Source: Synechococcus sp. CC9311
GTDB taxonomy: Bacteria > Cyanobacteriota > Cyanobacteriia > PCC-6307 > Cyanobiaceae
Assembly (NCBI RefSeq): GCF_000014585.1
Contig: NC_008319.1
Coordinates: forward strand, 1,302,001 to 1,366,000
Reading direction: 5' to 3'
DNA length: 64,000 bases
Positions 18,622-27,205 of this stretch are shown one piece after another. The notes beneath the pieces were generated by a model. The model made no database searches. It worked only from the letters and a program-made list of their open reading frames with translations, and was not told where the DNA came from. Within the stretch, counting starts at the first letter, position 1. Each line of letters starts with the position of its first letter. The position numbers and the translations under genes were made by a program.

Positions 18622-18769
18622 AGTGAACTTTTTTGGAAATTTGATAAAGATACCACAACGAATTGCATTCTCTAGGATCAAACCTAAAGGACTGGTATGA
18701 ACAATCAAAGAAACATCTTCCCTGTCACTACTCTTCCATTGCCCGGAAGCTCTCTATTTCAAGCAATAC

Positions 18770-19162
18770 CTACATCACTTCCTTCGTGGTGACATCAAAC
18801 TCACATTCATCCCAGCTATTGGGACAAGGTGTATCTATATCCATGCTATATCCAACATTCTTTGTTTCCATGGGACCGATCAACCCTGAACAGACAATAC
18901 TAGAGCTCTTTAGATTTGAGTTGTATTTGTTTGTAAGAGATACTTCAACGCATTGGCGACCAGAGGTATTATCTTCAACAGTGAACTGACATTTACCTCC
19001 CTGAAGTCTGCTCACATTGCAATACGACGAGATCTCTCCACCTTGACCGTTTCCGAAGCGTTCATAAGCAACGAAGGCTGTCACTCCAATCACACATAAC
19101 CCAGCGAAGGAGACCACGATTTCTCTAAAGGCTTTTGTTGTTGTCAAGACCAATGGAATCAA
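18770..19162 (-). CDS. membrane-anchored cysteine-containing hypothetical protein
   Basis: A 130-residue protein. One N-terminal membrane span (about 13-33, IVVSFAGLCVIGVTAFVAY) is followed by an extracytoplasmic domain of about 95 residues with six cysteines (SYCNVS, GGKCQFT, GRQCVEV, SIVCSGL, TPCPNS, DECEFD) that could form three disulfides. The start is a TTG; no better start was found upstream. The family is unknown. The overlapping plus-strand frame 18663-18989 lacks this organisation and was dismissed. Confidence 0.6.
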   Translation of the reverse strand: MIPLVLTTTKAFREIVVSFAGLCVIGVTAFVAYERFGNGQGGEISSYCNVSRLQGGKCQFTVEDNTSGRQCVEVSLTNKYNSNLKSSSIVCSGLIGPMETKNVGYSMDIDTPCPNSWDECEFDVTTKEVM

Positions 19163-19275
19163 GTTCGGACAGCCAGCAAAGCATCTTTTATGTCTTGCGC
19201 CGACAACCAGAGAAGAACTCTAGTAATTCTGAACTAGCTGTGGTAATGCAATTTTAACCGAGGGTTAGCTCTTTG

Positions 19276-19557
19276 ATCGAGAGGGTTGTTGGCAGTAACG
19301 GTTCCACAGGGATGAGGTCTCATGGTGTTGCAACGCAAAGTTGTTTATCGATAGCGGTAGGACGATGCCAAACGGTGAGCCCGCATTGCTGAAGAGCAAA
19401 CGTCATCTCTTCATCATGGATGGCATCAGGTGGATCCTGACTGAGGAGCAGGCATTAAGCCATAAAAATGGGAGGGTGATTACTCCTCCCACGTCTACTG
19501 TGTTCGACATCCCAATTTTGGCTTCTCAAAACGCAGTGCACATGAGTAAAGACTGAG
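19276..19557. repeat. 282-bp dispersed repeat, copy A
   Basis: The region from ATCGAGAGGGT to AAAGACTGAG is collinear with 22447-22728, with the same length and the same internal order. Shared landmarks include GGCAGYAACRGTTYCACAGG, GCTGAAGAGCA, an AAAAATGGGAGGG..CCTCCCA hairpin and ACATGAGTAAAGACTGAG. In both copies the last frame ends FDIxILAxxNAxHMSKD-stop, so part of it may descend from coding sequence. A 71-aa frame spans copy A but is broken in copy B. Confidence 0.72.
19469..19491 (-). terminator. Rho-independent terminator (minus strand)
   Basis: The stem TGGGAGG/CCTCCCA has a 9-base loop; read on the minus strand, TTTTT follows the stem. It lies about 115 bases downstream of the small minus-strand gene at 19605-19778. 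It is part of repeat copy A. Confidence 0.55.
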
Positions 19558-19604
19558 AGAGACTTATCGTGTGCGTCTCAAACGCTGGCAGCGTTCTCTT
19601 GAGT

Positions 19605-19778
19605 TCAATCGTTCTTCTTGGCAAATATCCATGTCAACATTCCTTGATTGTCGTTGTTGAGCGAAACAAAAATGAAACTACCAAGAAATAACAAAGACGA
19701 AGAGACTAGAACAGCAGCACCTATATTGCTGATTTGAAGATGACCTAATGTCACAGCTAGCAGAATTGAATGATTCAT
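19605..19778 (-). CDS. 57-aa single-span membrane protein
   Basis: A small ORF with an ATG start. MNHSILLAVTLGHLQISN is followed by a strong membrane span (IGAAVLVSSSLLFLGSFIFVSL, residues about 19-40) and a short tail ending IFAKKND. This looks like the small one-helix proteins of thylakoid complexes, but I cannot match it to a named subunit. A minus-strand terminator hairpin lies downstream. No clear ribosome-binding site was seen, which lowers confidence. Confidence 0.42.
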   Translation of the reverse strand: MNHSILLAVTLGHLQISNIGAAVLVSSSLLFLGSFIFVSLNNDNQGMLTWIFAKKND

Positions 19779-20208
19779 TTCGTTAATTCAGCTCTCGCCT
19801 CTCTAGGAACAGGCCCCAGAGCTAGAAGTATGTGCTCATCTGAGAAGAGTTCAAATTCTGAGAGCAACGAAAAAATCCAGTCGAACATCAATTGTGAAAA
19901 TCGATAATCGCAATCTATCTCTTAAGAATAGAGGGCGGTGAAGACTTATCAAGTCTCAACACAGGTGTATCATTTTTGCTAAACAAAGGATACAGATGAT
20001 TATGATTAATTGGTATCAATTTGATGATGTTGTCTATGAATAAAGGTTGAGATCACTCTTAAAGTCACACGTCCTTGCTTTAGGAGCCTAAAGGCTGAGC
20101 GAAAACACAGGCTATGCAGTCATCAACTGTGAAGAATGCTTAGGTGTAAATTCGAATTAGCTATATACCATATGCTATACAGTAAATCATCATGCCTTAC
20201 CGGTTGGA
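19779..20208. other. intergenic region, no gene supported
   Basis: Only very short frames occur on either strand. The right part (20160-20205) is A+T-rich and probably holds the promoter of the secreted protein gene that starts at 20209. No repeat or RNA fold stood out. Confidence 0.4.
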
Positions 20209-20589
20209 ATGAAGAAATCTAGTTATTCAATGATTTTATTCATTTCCTTATTTGTTCATTTATTGTCAGCATCTGCTTTTGCTGAAACCGACAAGAAAAT
20301 GTTTGAATCAATAAGAAACAAGGATGTGTCTTATTTTAAGTGCTCTTATAATTCTGGGAAGAAGATGGGAGTAAAACAAATTGGCAATGGGCCAATGTTT
20401 AAACTTGAATGGCTGGATGGCGTATCGCAAATTTATTCTTATGTAGTAGCTGGTAGAAGAGCTTATGACTACGATGTAATTGACACCCTTGGAGGAAAAT
20501 GGACAATGAAGGGTGGCAATAGCCCTAAAGAGCCATTTGTCCTTAGGAATATTGATAATAACAACACTATTAGGTGCAATTCTTTTTAG
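20209..20589 (+). CDS. secreted hypothetical protein
   Basis: A 126-residue protein. The signal peptide (MKKSSYSMILFISLFVHLLSA) has a likely cleavage after ASAFA, before ETDKK. The mature part of about 100 residues is beta-rich, with one early and one C-terminal cysteine (YFKCSYN and TIRCNSF) that could pair. No family is recognised. It stands alone between long non-coding stretches and is more A+T-rich than the acyltransferase gene after it. Confidence 0.65.
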   Translation: MKKSSYSMILFISLFVHLLSASAFAETDKKMFESIRNKDVSYFKCSYNSGKKMGVKQIGNGPMFKLEWLDGVSQIYSYVVAGRRAYDYDVIDTLGGKWTMKGGNSPKEPFVLRNIDNNNTIRCNSF

Positions 20590-20834
20590 GCTTATGGAAT
20601 CACAGCTTCAGACAAAACAGTTTGCTTGCTCATCATTTGTGATCTAAGCATAGAAGTCTTTCTGTAGTAGCTGCTTCATAGAAGCACGAGTCTTCTCTAC
20701 TTCTATAAGTGCATTAACTGTGAACATAAAAAACTTAATAGCTTTATGCTATTGGAGGACAGCTCATATATAAAAAGGTATTCCCTCACGCATACTGTGG
20801 GAAAGCCTTTTGGATTCCTAGTGAAGACAGCCAG

Positions 20835-21980
20835 ATGAATAGCCAACAGCTCAGCAATACCAAGCGTTTGCTTTTCCTTGACCAGATCAAAGCATTGATG
20901 ATCGCGTTGGTGATTGTCTTCCATGTGGCGTTGGAAATACGCTATCCATGGCTCGGCGTTCTAATTCCCAACGGAGGATCAGAGCACCTGTTGTTTGAAA
21001 CGGTTGCGGACTGGTTTTTGTTTACCACCAATGCCTTCTTTATGGGTATGCTGTTTCTACTTTCGGGCTACTTTGTCCCACGTTCGGTGCACAAAAAGGG
21101 CATTGCGCGCTACCTGAAGGATCGGCTCCTACGCATCGGCGTACCCTTCCTGGTCGGCTTGCTGTTAATCAATAACGCCTCAGTGATTTTGGCCCGCCTC
21201 TCGCCTGAAAGTCCATTGGCCAATATTGCCTGGAATCAGTTGCCTTTTAACAAGGTAGGGGTGCTTTGGTTTTTGGTCGTTCTGTTCGCCTTTGATTTGA
21301 TCTATTGCACTTGGATTCGGCTGCGGGGTGATCACTTTGCCATTGATACTTCTGTGCCCATGCCTAAACAGCGTTGTTGGCTGATCAGTGCCGTTGTACT
21401 CGCGTTGATCGAGTTAGTGATGTCGATGCAGACTGATCTCTGGGCAGCGTTGCAGCGTTCACCGTTTGATGGCCTAGGAACCCAGGGCATGCATATATTC
21501 ACTTATGCATTTCTATTTTTTTTGGGATGCAAGGCATCGTTTCATCGTTGGCTGGAGCGTCTTGATACCCATTTGGTTGTGCGGTGGTTTCGCTTTTCAG
21601 TGGTGTTAGCTCTCAGCCTTCTGATGGTGGGAATAGTTATTGCATTTGGCGGTGGGGCTGATGGAGCTCATTCCGTCAAATTTTCGTTGTTGATGAGTCT
21701 CCTAAGTCTCTTCATCGGCTGGGGAGTTATGGCCTATCTGCTTTTGTGGTTCCAGCGTCATGAGCAGCGCTACGGCCAATGGCTGGCCAATGCTGGAATC
21801 GATAGCTTTGGAGCTTACATAATTCATCCTTTAGTACTGGTAGTGGTGCTTGAGGCCGTTGGTTTCATTGGCCTCAACCATTGGCTGATCTTCTTAGCAG
21901 CGTCAGCCCTTGGGATTGTGATCTCATTCGGACTCAGCCATCAGCTGCGGCGAATACCAGCTATTGCCAAGGTGATCTGA
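20835..21980 (+). CDS. acyltransferase 3 family membrane protein (OpgC-like)
   Basis: A 381-residue protein with about ten membrane spans. It opens with the family signature RLLFLDQIKALMIALVIVFHVALEI (about 10-34), where the R/K..FLD..K and the histidine in VFHV are the hallmarks of acyltransferase 3 enzymes, including the glucan succinyltransferase OpgC. It ends with GAYIIHPLVLVVVLEAVG. Such enzymes add acyl groups to extracellular sugars or lipids. The donor and acceptor cannot be told from context. Confidence 0.85.
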   Translation: MNSQQLSNTKRLLFLDQIKALMIALVIVFHVALEIRYPWLGVLIPNGGSEHLLFETVADWFLFTTNAFFMGMLFLLSGYFVPRSVHKKGIARYLKDRLLRIGVPFLVGLLLINNASVILARLSPESPLANIAWNQLPFNKVGVLWFLVVLFAFDLIYCTWIRLRGDHFAIDTSVPMPKQRCWLISAVVLALIELVMSMQTDLWAALQRSPFDGLGTQGMHIFTYAFLFFLGCKASFHRWLERLDTHLVVRWFRFSVVLALSLLMVGIVIAFGGGADGAHSVKFSLLMSLLSLFIGWGVMAYLLLWFQRHEQRYGQWLANAGIDSFGAYIIHPLVLVVVLEAVGFIGLNHWLIFLAASALGIVISFGLSHQLRRIPAIAKVI

Positions 21981-22104
21981 CCCACAAAACCGACGAATTG
22001 CTCGCTGCAGTGACAGTCAATTTGGATTCGATGGACCAAGAAGGTCCCATGGCCTTGCCTTACAAACCTGAAGTTGAACGCTTGAGTTCTCTTAGACGTT
22101 TGCC

Positions 22105-22254
22105 ATGTTTACGAAAGCTGCCATGACCATGATCGCGATGACCACAGTGCCGCCAAAGAAGGCAAGGCTAGAAATTCCTAGCCTTGGCACTTTACAAACC
22201 GTTACTAAAGCTTTACATTGTGTTGAGCGTTCCTTGGACGGGATCAGCGATTAA
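22105..22254 (+). CDS. possible 49-aa protein followed by a terminator
   Basis: A short ATG frame (MFTKAAMTMIAMTTVPPKKA...) ends 33 bases before a strong plus-strand terminator. Inside it lies a perfect 9-bp inverted repeat, CAAGGCTAG/CTAGCCTTG (22163-22186). The terminator argues that some transcript ends here; it could come from this frame, a small RNA or the acyltransferase gene upstream. The peptide resembles nothing I know. Confidence 0.28.
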   Translation: MFTKAAMTMIAMTTVPPKKARLEIPSLGTLQTVTKALHCVERSLDGISD

Positions 22255-22287
22255 ACCCTCTGGGAAGAGGCTTTTATTCACTTTTGA

Positions 22288-22314
22288 GGTCTCTGTGGAA
22301 GGAGACCTTTTTTT
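22288..22314 (+). terminator. Rho-independent terminator (plus strand)
   Basis: A perfect stem GGTCTC/GAGACC with an 8-base loop is followed directly by seven T residues. It lies about 310 bases after the acyltransferase stop. Confidence 0.75.
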
Positions 22315-22446
22315 ATGGCTTCTTATCCCTGACTTATCTGCTGACATCGCTCCTGCACCTTGGTGTCGCGCTATGGAACCTGACAAGCCAAATAGTAATT
22401 TTGAACCAGTTACAGTGCTGCGATGGGACCCGAACGTTTGCTTTTA

Positions 22447-22728
22447 ATCGAGAGGGCTATTGGCAGCAACAGTTTCACAGGGAAGAGCTCTCAAAATGTC
22501 GCCAACCAAAGGTGTTTATCGACAGCGCTAGAACGCTGACAAAACGGAAAGCCTGCATCGCTGAAGAGCAGGCTTCACTTCCGCATCAAAGATGGCAACA
22601 GTTGAATCCTGGGTTGGGAACTGCCATTGAGCCATAAAAATGGGAGGGTGCTTACTCCTCCCACGGTGACTGTTTCGACATCTCAATTTTGGCTTACTTA
22701 AACGCAGCGCACATGAGTAAAGACTGAG
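22447..22728. repeat. 282-bp dispersed repeat, copy B
   Basis: The partner of 19276-19557, in the same orientation and with the same landmarks at matching offsets. The frame that is open in copy A has a stop just before the hairpin here, yet the C-terminal HMSKD end is kept. The two copies flank the secreted protein and acyltransferase genes, about 2.9 kb apart. Confidence 0.72.
22641..22663 (-). terminator. Rho-independent terminator (minus strand) in repeat B
   Basis: The stem TGGGAGG/CCTCCCA matches that of copy A, with TTTTTA following on the minus strand. It may serve as a second terminator for minus-strand transcription coming from the methyltransferase gene. Confidence 0.5.
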
Positions 22729-22756
22729 TGCTTCTCAAGAGCTGGCATTGAAGCAT

Positions 22757-22786
22757 AAAAAAGAACGGTCGCATTCTCAGGACCGT
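22757..22786 (-). terminator. Rho-independent terminator (minus strand)
   Basis: The stem ACGGTC/GACCGT has a 10-base loop; read on the minus strand it is followed by TC and a run of six T residues. It lies about 270 bases beyond the stop of the minus-strand SABATH methyltransferase gene and probably ends that transcript. Confidence 0.6.
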
Positions 22787-23057
22787 CCTCCTTTATGAAC
22801 CCAAACTCCTCAGTTTTGATCCGTTTTCAAGGTGACCTAGGGCACGGATCTCTGTCATAGAAACTGTAGAAAGGCGCAAGCACTCAAAAAATCAAAGGTG
22901 GGTCGATCACTACTGGGGTTGATGGACTCTGAAAGTCACTCTCCCCCGCCTTACGAACTGAAAGCCAAAACGTTACGCCTTTTGCTTACATCCGTACATC
23001 TAAAACAATAAATTCAACCCAAGCTTCAGAATCGTTTGGAATGTATCGCATAAAGGC

Positions 23058-24149
23058 TTAGAGACGAGTTAATAATAATCCTACAGATATGTAATGGAAC
23101 TCATAACGAGCAGGATTGGATACGAGCCGTTGTTCTACCTGTCCGTAAATCTTATCTAAAGCACTTGATATTGACATGTTGCCTGGTAACGCAGAAGCCA
23201 GAATTGTTTCTGTAAAAGCACGCAAAAAACCACAATAACTGCGAGCCCATATCAATTCATCACCAGTATCTGCGAAGACAAGATTAAATGGAACAGGAAC
23301 CTCACGGCTTTCGGCCTTCTCCACATGAAAGGCTTGAGAAAGATGTTCATCAGTTTGAATTGGAGCACTTAATTCTTCAATCGTTCGGAAATAGATTGGA
23401 AATATGAGATCCTCATAGACTTTACGTGGAAGTAGGCCCCCCTCTACACAGTCGAGAATCGCATCACTCAGGACATCATAGATTCCATTGCTAGTTGAGA
23501 AGCAGTTATTCCTGCCAAAGACCTGGACAAGAAGCTTGCCACCGGTAACAAGTTCCTGGGAACGAGTGGCATAGTAACGATGTAGATCATTGGCAGCTTG
23601 AAGTCTGAACGGTTCTTGTTCACTCTCAGTGACATAAACACCATCACGTGGAGCTAATAACCCGGGCTCCATTGGGAGTATATAATGTGGAATTGCTGAG
23701 TCTGGTTCTTTCTCAAGCCATCCGATTGCGTTGAAGGTTGTGGAGATATGTAGAGTCCTATCAGGAACAAGACGATCAAACGCTGTTCCACTGATAGCAC
23801 CAGGAAAGATATTTGTATGCGAAAGAGTTAAATCATCATCATCACAAGAAAGATTTAAAAAAAGATGATTAAAATCATTTGTGGGAAGATCATTAAAAAA
23901 CACCCAGATCGACTGGCTTGAACAGCAACGTAATGTACTGATAAGGCGGTTCATTGCGTAGATAGCATTGCCTCCCTCAGAAGATCCAACATCCAATATG
24001 CCTATAGGTGTTTGGCAATCAGATGAAATGACTAATCCTGGAATCGAAGCTTCGAGCCAAGGCAGAAAAGCTTCCAACGCTGAACGTTGAGCTGACGAGT
24101 TAGCATCGTAATAACCACCCCCTTTCATTCCTGACGTAGTTGGCATCAT
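23058..24149 (-). CDS. SABATH-family carboxyl methyltransferase
   Basis: A 363-residue protein. It opens MKGGGYYDANSSAQR, like the NGGxGxxSYAxNSxxQ opening of plant SABATH enzymes. ILDVGSSEGGNAI (49-61) follows as the SAM site, then FNDLPTNDFNHLF (about 84-96) and the HISTTFNAIGWLEKEPDS region that corresponds to the plant SSxxLHWLS stretch. SABATH enzymes transfer a methyl group from SAM to carboxyl groups of small molecules such as salicylate, jasmonate or farnesoate; the substrate here is unknown. TAGGAG precedes the ATGATG start at 24149. It stands alone. Confidence 0.82.
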   Translation of the reverse strand: MMPTTSGMKGGGYYDANSSAQRSALEAFLPWLEASIPGLVISSDCQTPIGILDVGSSEGGNAIYAMNRLISTLRCCSSQSIWVFFNDLPTNDFNHLFLNLSCDDDDLTLSHTNIFPGAISGTAFDRLVPDRTLHISTTFNAIGWLEKEPDSAIPHYILPMEPGLLAPRDGVYVTESEQEPFRLQAANDLHRYYATRSQELVTGGKLLVQVFGRNNCFSTSNGIYDVLSDAILDCVEGGLLPRKVYEDLIFPIYFRTIEELSAPIQTDEHLSQAFHVEKAESREVPVPFNLVFADTGDELIWARSYCGFLRAFTETILASALPGNMSISSALDKIYGQVEQRLVSNPARYEFHYISVGLLLTRL

Positions 24150-24809
24150 TCACTCCTAGAAACAGATGGAAATCAAGCCATCAATTAAATAATTTTGGTC
24201 ATTATCGCAAACCAACAATACAGCCTGGCAAATACTTTATAAAAAACACAGGATTCAAAAATATAGAATGAAATTCATTGTGTATTCTGTATAATTTATG
24301 GCTAAAGCTATTCTGTCTATGATCTATAAACATTAAATAACGCCAGGAGAGAAGGACTTTTCGCCTAGCCAACATCCTAATCTCTTCTCACCGTTGAATA
24401 CGTTCTGGAATGATCGCCCTTGAAAGGGAATATAAATAATCAAGCAATTTGTGCTTTATGTTGTAGATGATCATATTTTTACAGGAAAGAAATAATTCGT
24501 ATGCCAATTCTATCCATAGGTACCAAGTAAAGACCAATGTAATGTCGTCTGGCACAACCCGTGAGATTGCTACTCGCTAAGAGATGAACTCAGTTTCCTG
24601 CGAGAGCGTCAGTTCCCAACTCCTTGGGGACAGATCAGAGCTGCTAGACATCTTTTTAGTCAGGGGAGGAATATTCATGCCTAGGAAACAACGAAAGAGC
24701 TGATCATCGACCCCATAGAGATGGAAAGAAACGACATGACCGTAGTGCAGTTGATTCGACGATACATATAATCAACATTTGGCATTTAGGAACTAAGAGA
24801 ATATAAGTT
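24150..24809. other. 660-bp intergenic region
   Basis: No supported gene. Several short frames (for example 38 codons from the ATG at about 24581) lack a ribosome-binding site or protein-like pattern. The stretch up to about 24500 is A+T-rich and contains the promoters of the divergent flanking genes. Confidence 0.35.
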
Positions 24810-25379
24810 TTGAATTCTCTAAAATCCCAGAAAGGGTATAATCTCAAAGACAAACGATTACTTGTGACCGTGCGTTCAGTCGTAACTACTTTCTTCATGC
24901 TTTGTATGTCGCTACTTTTAGCGGCATATGCAAACACAAGCGAAGATCACATAAATAAAGGTATCAATCATCTTGAGGACATGAACTATAGAGGCGCACT
25001 GATAGATTTCAATAGCGAAATCATGCTCAATCCAGATAATGCACCTGCGTTTAACTATCGCGGGGTAACCAAAGCAAAACTAGGTGATTTTGATGGGGCA
25101 ATAATGGACTACAATAGAAGTATAAACTTAGAGCCTAATAGTATTGAAGCTTTAAACAATCGTGGTATTGCTAAAGCAAGGACTGGAGATCTTGACGGTT
25201 CAATTTCAGACTTTGATATAGCTATTTCAATAGACCCATTAAATGGCAATTCCTACTTTAATCATGGCATGGCAATGGATATGATTTCAAACATTACAAG
25301 TGCTTGTTCTGATTGGGAAAAATCATATAATCTTGGTTTCAAAGAAGCAAATAGATTTGTGAAACAAAAATGTTCTTAG
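24810..25379 (+). CDS. exported TPR protein
   Basis: A 189-residue protein. A hydrophobic segment near residues 24-42 (VVTTFFMLCMSLLLAAYA) is a signal peptide or anchor; a later GTG start (24864) would give a shorter, more usual signal peptide. Three to four tetratricopeptide repeats follow (about 48-165), with the recurring NxRGxxKAxxGDxDGAxxDYxxxIxLxPxN pattern. TPR repeats mediate protein contacts. The start is TTG. The A+T-rich composition matches the next genes. Confidence 0.78.
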   Translation: MNSLKSQKGYNLKDKRLLVTVRSVVTTFFMLCMSLLLAAYANTSEDHINKGINHLEDMNYRGALIDFNSEIMLNPDNAPAFNYRGVTKAKLGDFDGAIMDYNRSINLEPNSIEALNNRGIAKARTGDLDGSISDFDIAISIDPLNGNSYFNHGMAMDMISNITSACSDWEKSYNLGFKEANRFVKQKCS

Positions 25380-25801
25380 AATGAAAACCAATAGTCAAAT
25401 CTAGAAGCGTGGCCTATTATCTAACCAGTATTTTTTATCAGCTTGTATTGCCTTCTTTTATCACTGAATGGTCATTTGATGATTGAGCACAACTCACAGA
25501 TTAATCTGTTATTAGAAAGAGAAGGCTAGATCCTTTCTCTTGAAAAACGTTGAAAGGCTCAGCAAGTTATTGCTGATAGAGTATTTATAGATCGTTAATA
25601 TACAAAGCCCAGTTCAAAAGAGCAGATCAATGCTTTGAGAACATTTAATGTTATAATCGGTATGTGAACAAATTTTCTCACGAAATCAGAAAACACCTTT
25701 AGTGAGACTGAGTTGGAAATGGAAGCATCTGTTTGAATTCACAAAAAATGGTTGAATACTTTGGGGTAAAAGTCTTATATTGACACTCATATTTTGGCAC
25801 C
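25380..25801. other. intergenic region, no gene supported
   Basis: There is a weak inverted repeat (AGAGAAGG..CCTTTCTCT) near 25519-25542. No open frame of note occurs. It separates the TPR gene from the convergent minus-strand gene. Confidence 0.35.
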
Positions 25802-26284
25802 TTAAGAACCAACATCATTGATCCTTCTTCCATCATTTGTTGGAGGTGAAACCAGAAGCAAATCTCCTCGATACTCTCCAAGCTGAATAATTAACATCTT
25901 ACGAGGATATGCACTAAAACCTTTCTTGGCGATTTTAATCGCATTAAACACATCATCAATTGTCCCTAGGGTTATGTTGCGAGCTTTTTGCTTGATAACA
26001 TTAAGTTGATTCAGAAAATTCTGACCGCTCAATAGATCATCATCGATCATTTTCTTTGCTGCCGCTTCAGTTGAGCCCATTTCAAGGGAACTAGCAAGAT
26101 AGAGAGATATCTGTTCTATTGAAATATCGGTTGGAATATCAATATAACTTACGAGATCATTCAAAGTGTTTTCAAATAGATCTCCATCTTTGTTTATCAC
26201 AATACAAGGTGCACTTAAATTAAAGATGGAATGATCTCGTAGCAGAATCCAATGATTCTCAATTTCTTTCCAACTGCAAGACAT
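25802..26284 (-). CDS. hypothetical protein, 160 aa
   Basis: An ATG start gives a soluble, acidic protein with no signal peptide. Its middle (LASSLEMGSTEAAAKKMIDDDLLSG) looks helical, and its end (KMLIIQLGEYRGDLLLVSPPTN) beta-stranded. No family is recognised. Codon use is A+T-rich and regular, and the frame is the only long one in the region, so it is probably a real gene. Confidence 0.58.
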   Translation of the reverse strand: MSCSWKEIENHWILLRDHSIFNLSAPCIVINKDGDLFENTLNDLVSYIDIPTDISIEQISLYLASSLEMGSTEAAAKKMIDDDLLSGQNFLNQLNVIKQKARNITLGTIDDVFNAIKIAKKGFSAYPRKMLIIQLGEYRGDLLLVSPPTNDGRRINDVGS

Positions 26285-26693
26285 AGCCTTAAAACCTTTA
26301 ACTGAGAGGAGGTTGGTTTTTCTTGTAAAACGGGGATAACGAATTTTTATTCAGAAAAAAGAGAAAAGTGTTTACTTGATTCGATTAAAACAGAAAGATA
26401 CTTGATACAGTAAAACTGCCTCAATTGCGAACACTTTGATTATAGCGACACATTAAACTTTCATTGCCAATTGCTTTAATCTTCACACATGGTCAAAGCA
26501 GGTTAGTTTTATATTATTAGCAGATACAATAAAAAATAAAATTAGCGGGAAAGTGAATATCAGTACTGTTCATGATTTTGCGACCACAGATAGATGTACA
26601 TGAGTACAGATTTTCATATCAGCCTTAAGCAAAGTCAATATATGAGAACAAATTAGAGATCAGTACTTAATAAGTATAAGCTCATTTTATGCA
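26285..26693. other. intergenic region, no gene supported
   Basis: A very A+T-rich stretch of about 410 bases between divergent genes; it presumably holds both promoters. No open frame, repeat or strong hairpin was seen. Confidence 0.35.
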
Positions 26694-27095
26694 TTGGTGA
26701 AGCTCATAACTTTTCCGTGCGCTTACTTAGCGCTATTATGGCAAATGAGCTCCAGGCCATCCATGATCTTTCCATACTTAATCGTATTTTTGATTGCATC
26801 ATCATTTTTCAAACCATTCTGGAACCTTTATCGTCTTTTGATTCATTGGTCATTCTTGCTTATTTTGTCACCCTGGATTGTAGGTAAAGCATTAAGTGCA
26901 CGTTGGGCTGAAGACGATTATGGAAATGGTCCGAGACTAATTGCTTTACCAATTGCTGTAGGAGGATATTGGCTTTTGTATGGTTCTTATGTGCATCCAG
27001 AATATTCATTATTTCCGTTATTTATTTACTATTTTGTGGCTTGGCCAGCATTTCGTCATAGTGATGCATGGGAAAAGTTAAATAGAAAACCCTAG
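26694..27095 (+). CDS. integral membrane protein, hypothetical
   Basis: A 133-residue protein with four hydrophobic spans, roughly 3-20, 27-44, 50-66 and 83-112. It has short charged loops, one of them ARWAEDDYGNGPR, and a charged tail. The start is TTG followed at once by GTG; an ATG at 26745 would remove the first span. No family is recognised. Confidence 0.58.
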   Translation: MVKLITFPCAYLALLWQMSSRPSMIFPYLIVFLIASSFFKPFWNLYRLLIHWSFLLILSPWIVGKALSARWAEDDYGNGPRLIALPIAVGGYWLLYGSYVHPEYSLFPLFIYYFVAWPAFRHSDAWEKLNRKP

Positions 27096-27205
27096 ATTAC
27101 TTATAAAGTCTGTCCATTCTCAAGATTGAGAACTTTTGATTTTTTTCAATCAACTTATTGAAAGTACCAAAGAGAACTACTGATGATCAGATTCTATTTG
27201 ATTGA

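Noticed and set aside
18663-18989. 108-aa plus-strand ORF
   Set aside because: It is the shadow of the minus-strand membrane-anchored cysteine protein, which has a clear membrane span and regular cysteine spacing.
22184-22637. Two plus-strand ORFs of 87 and 117 aa
   Set aside because: They run through a strong terminator and repeat copy B and read as low-quality translations.
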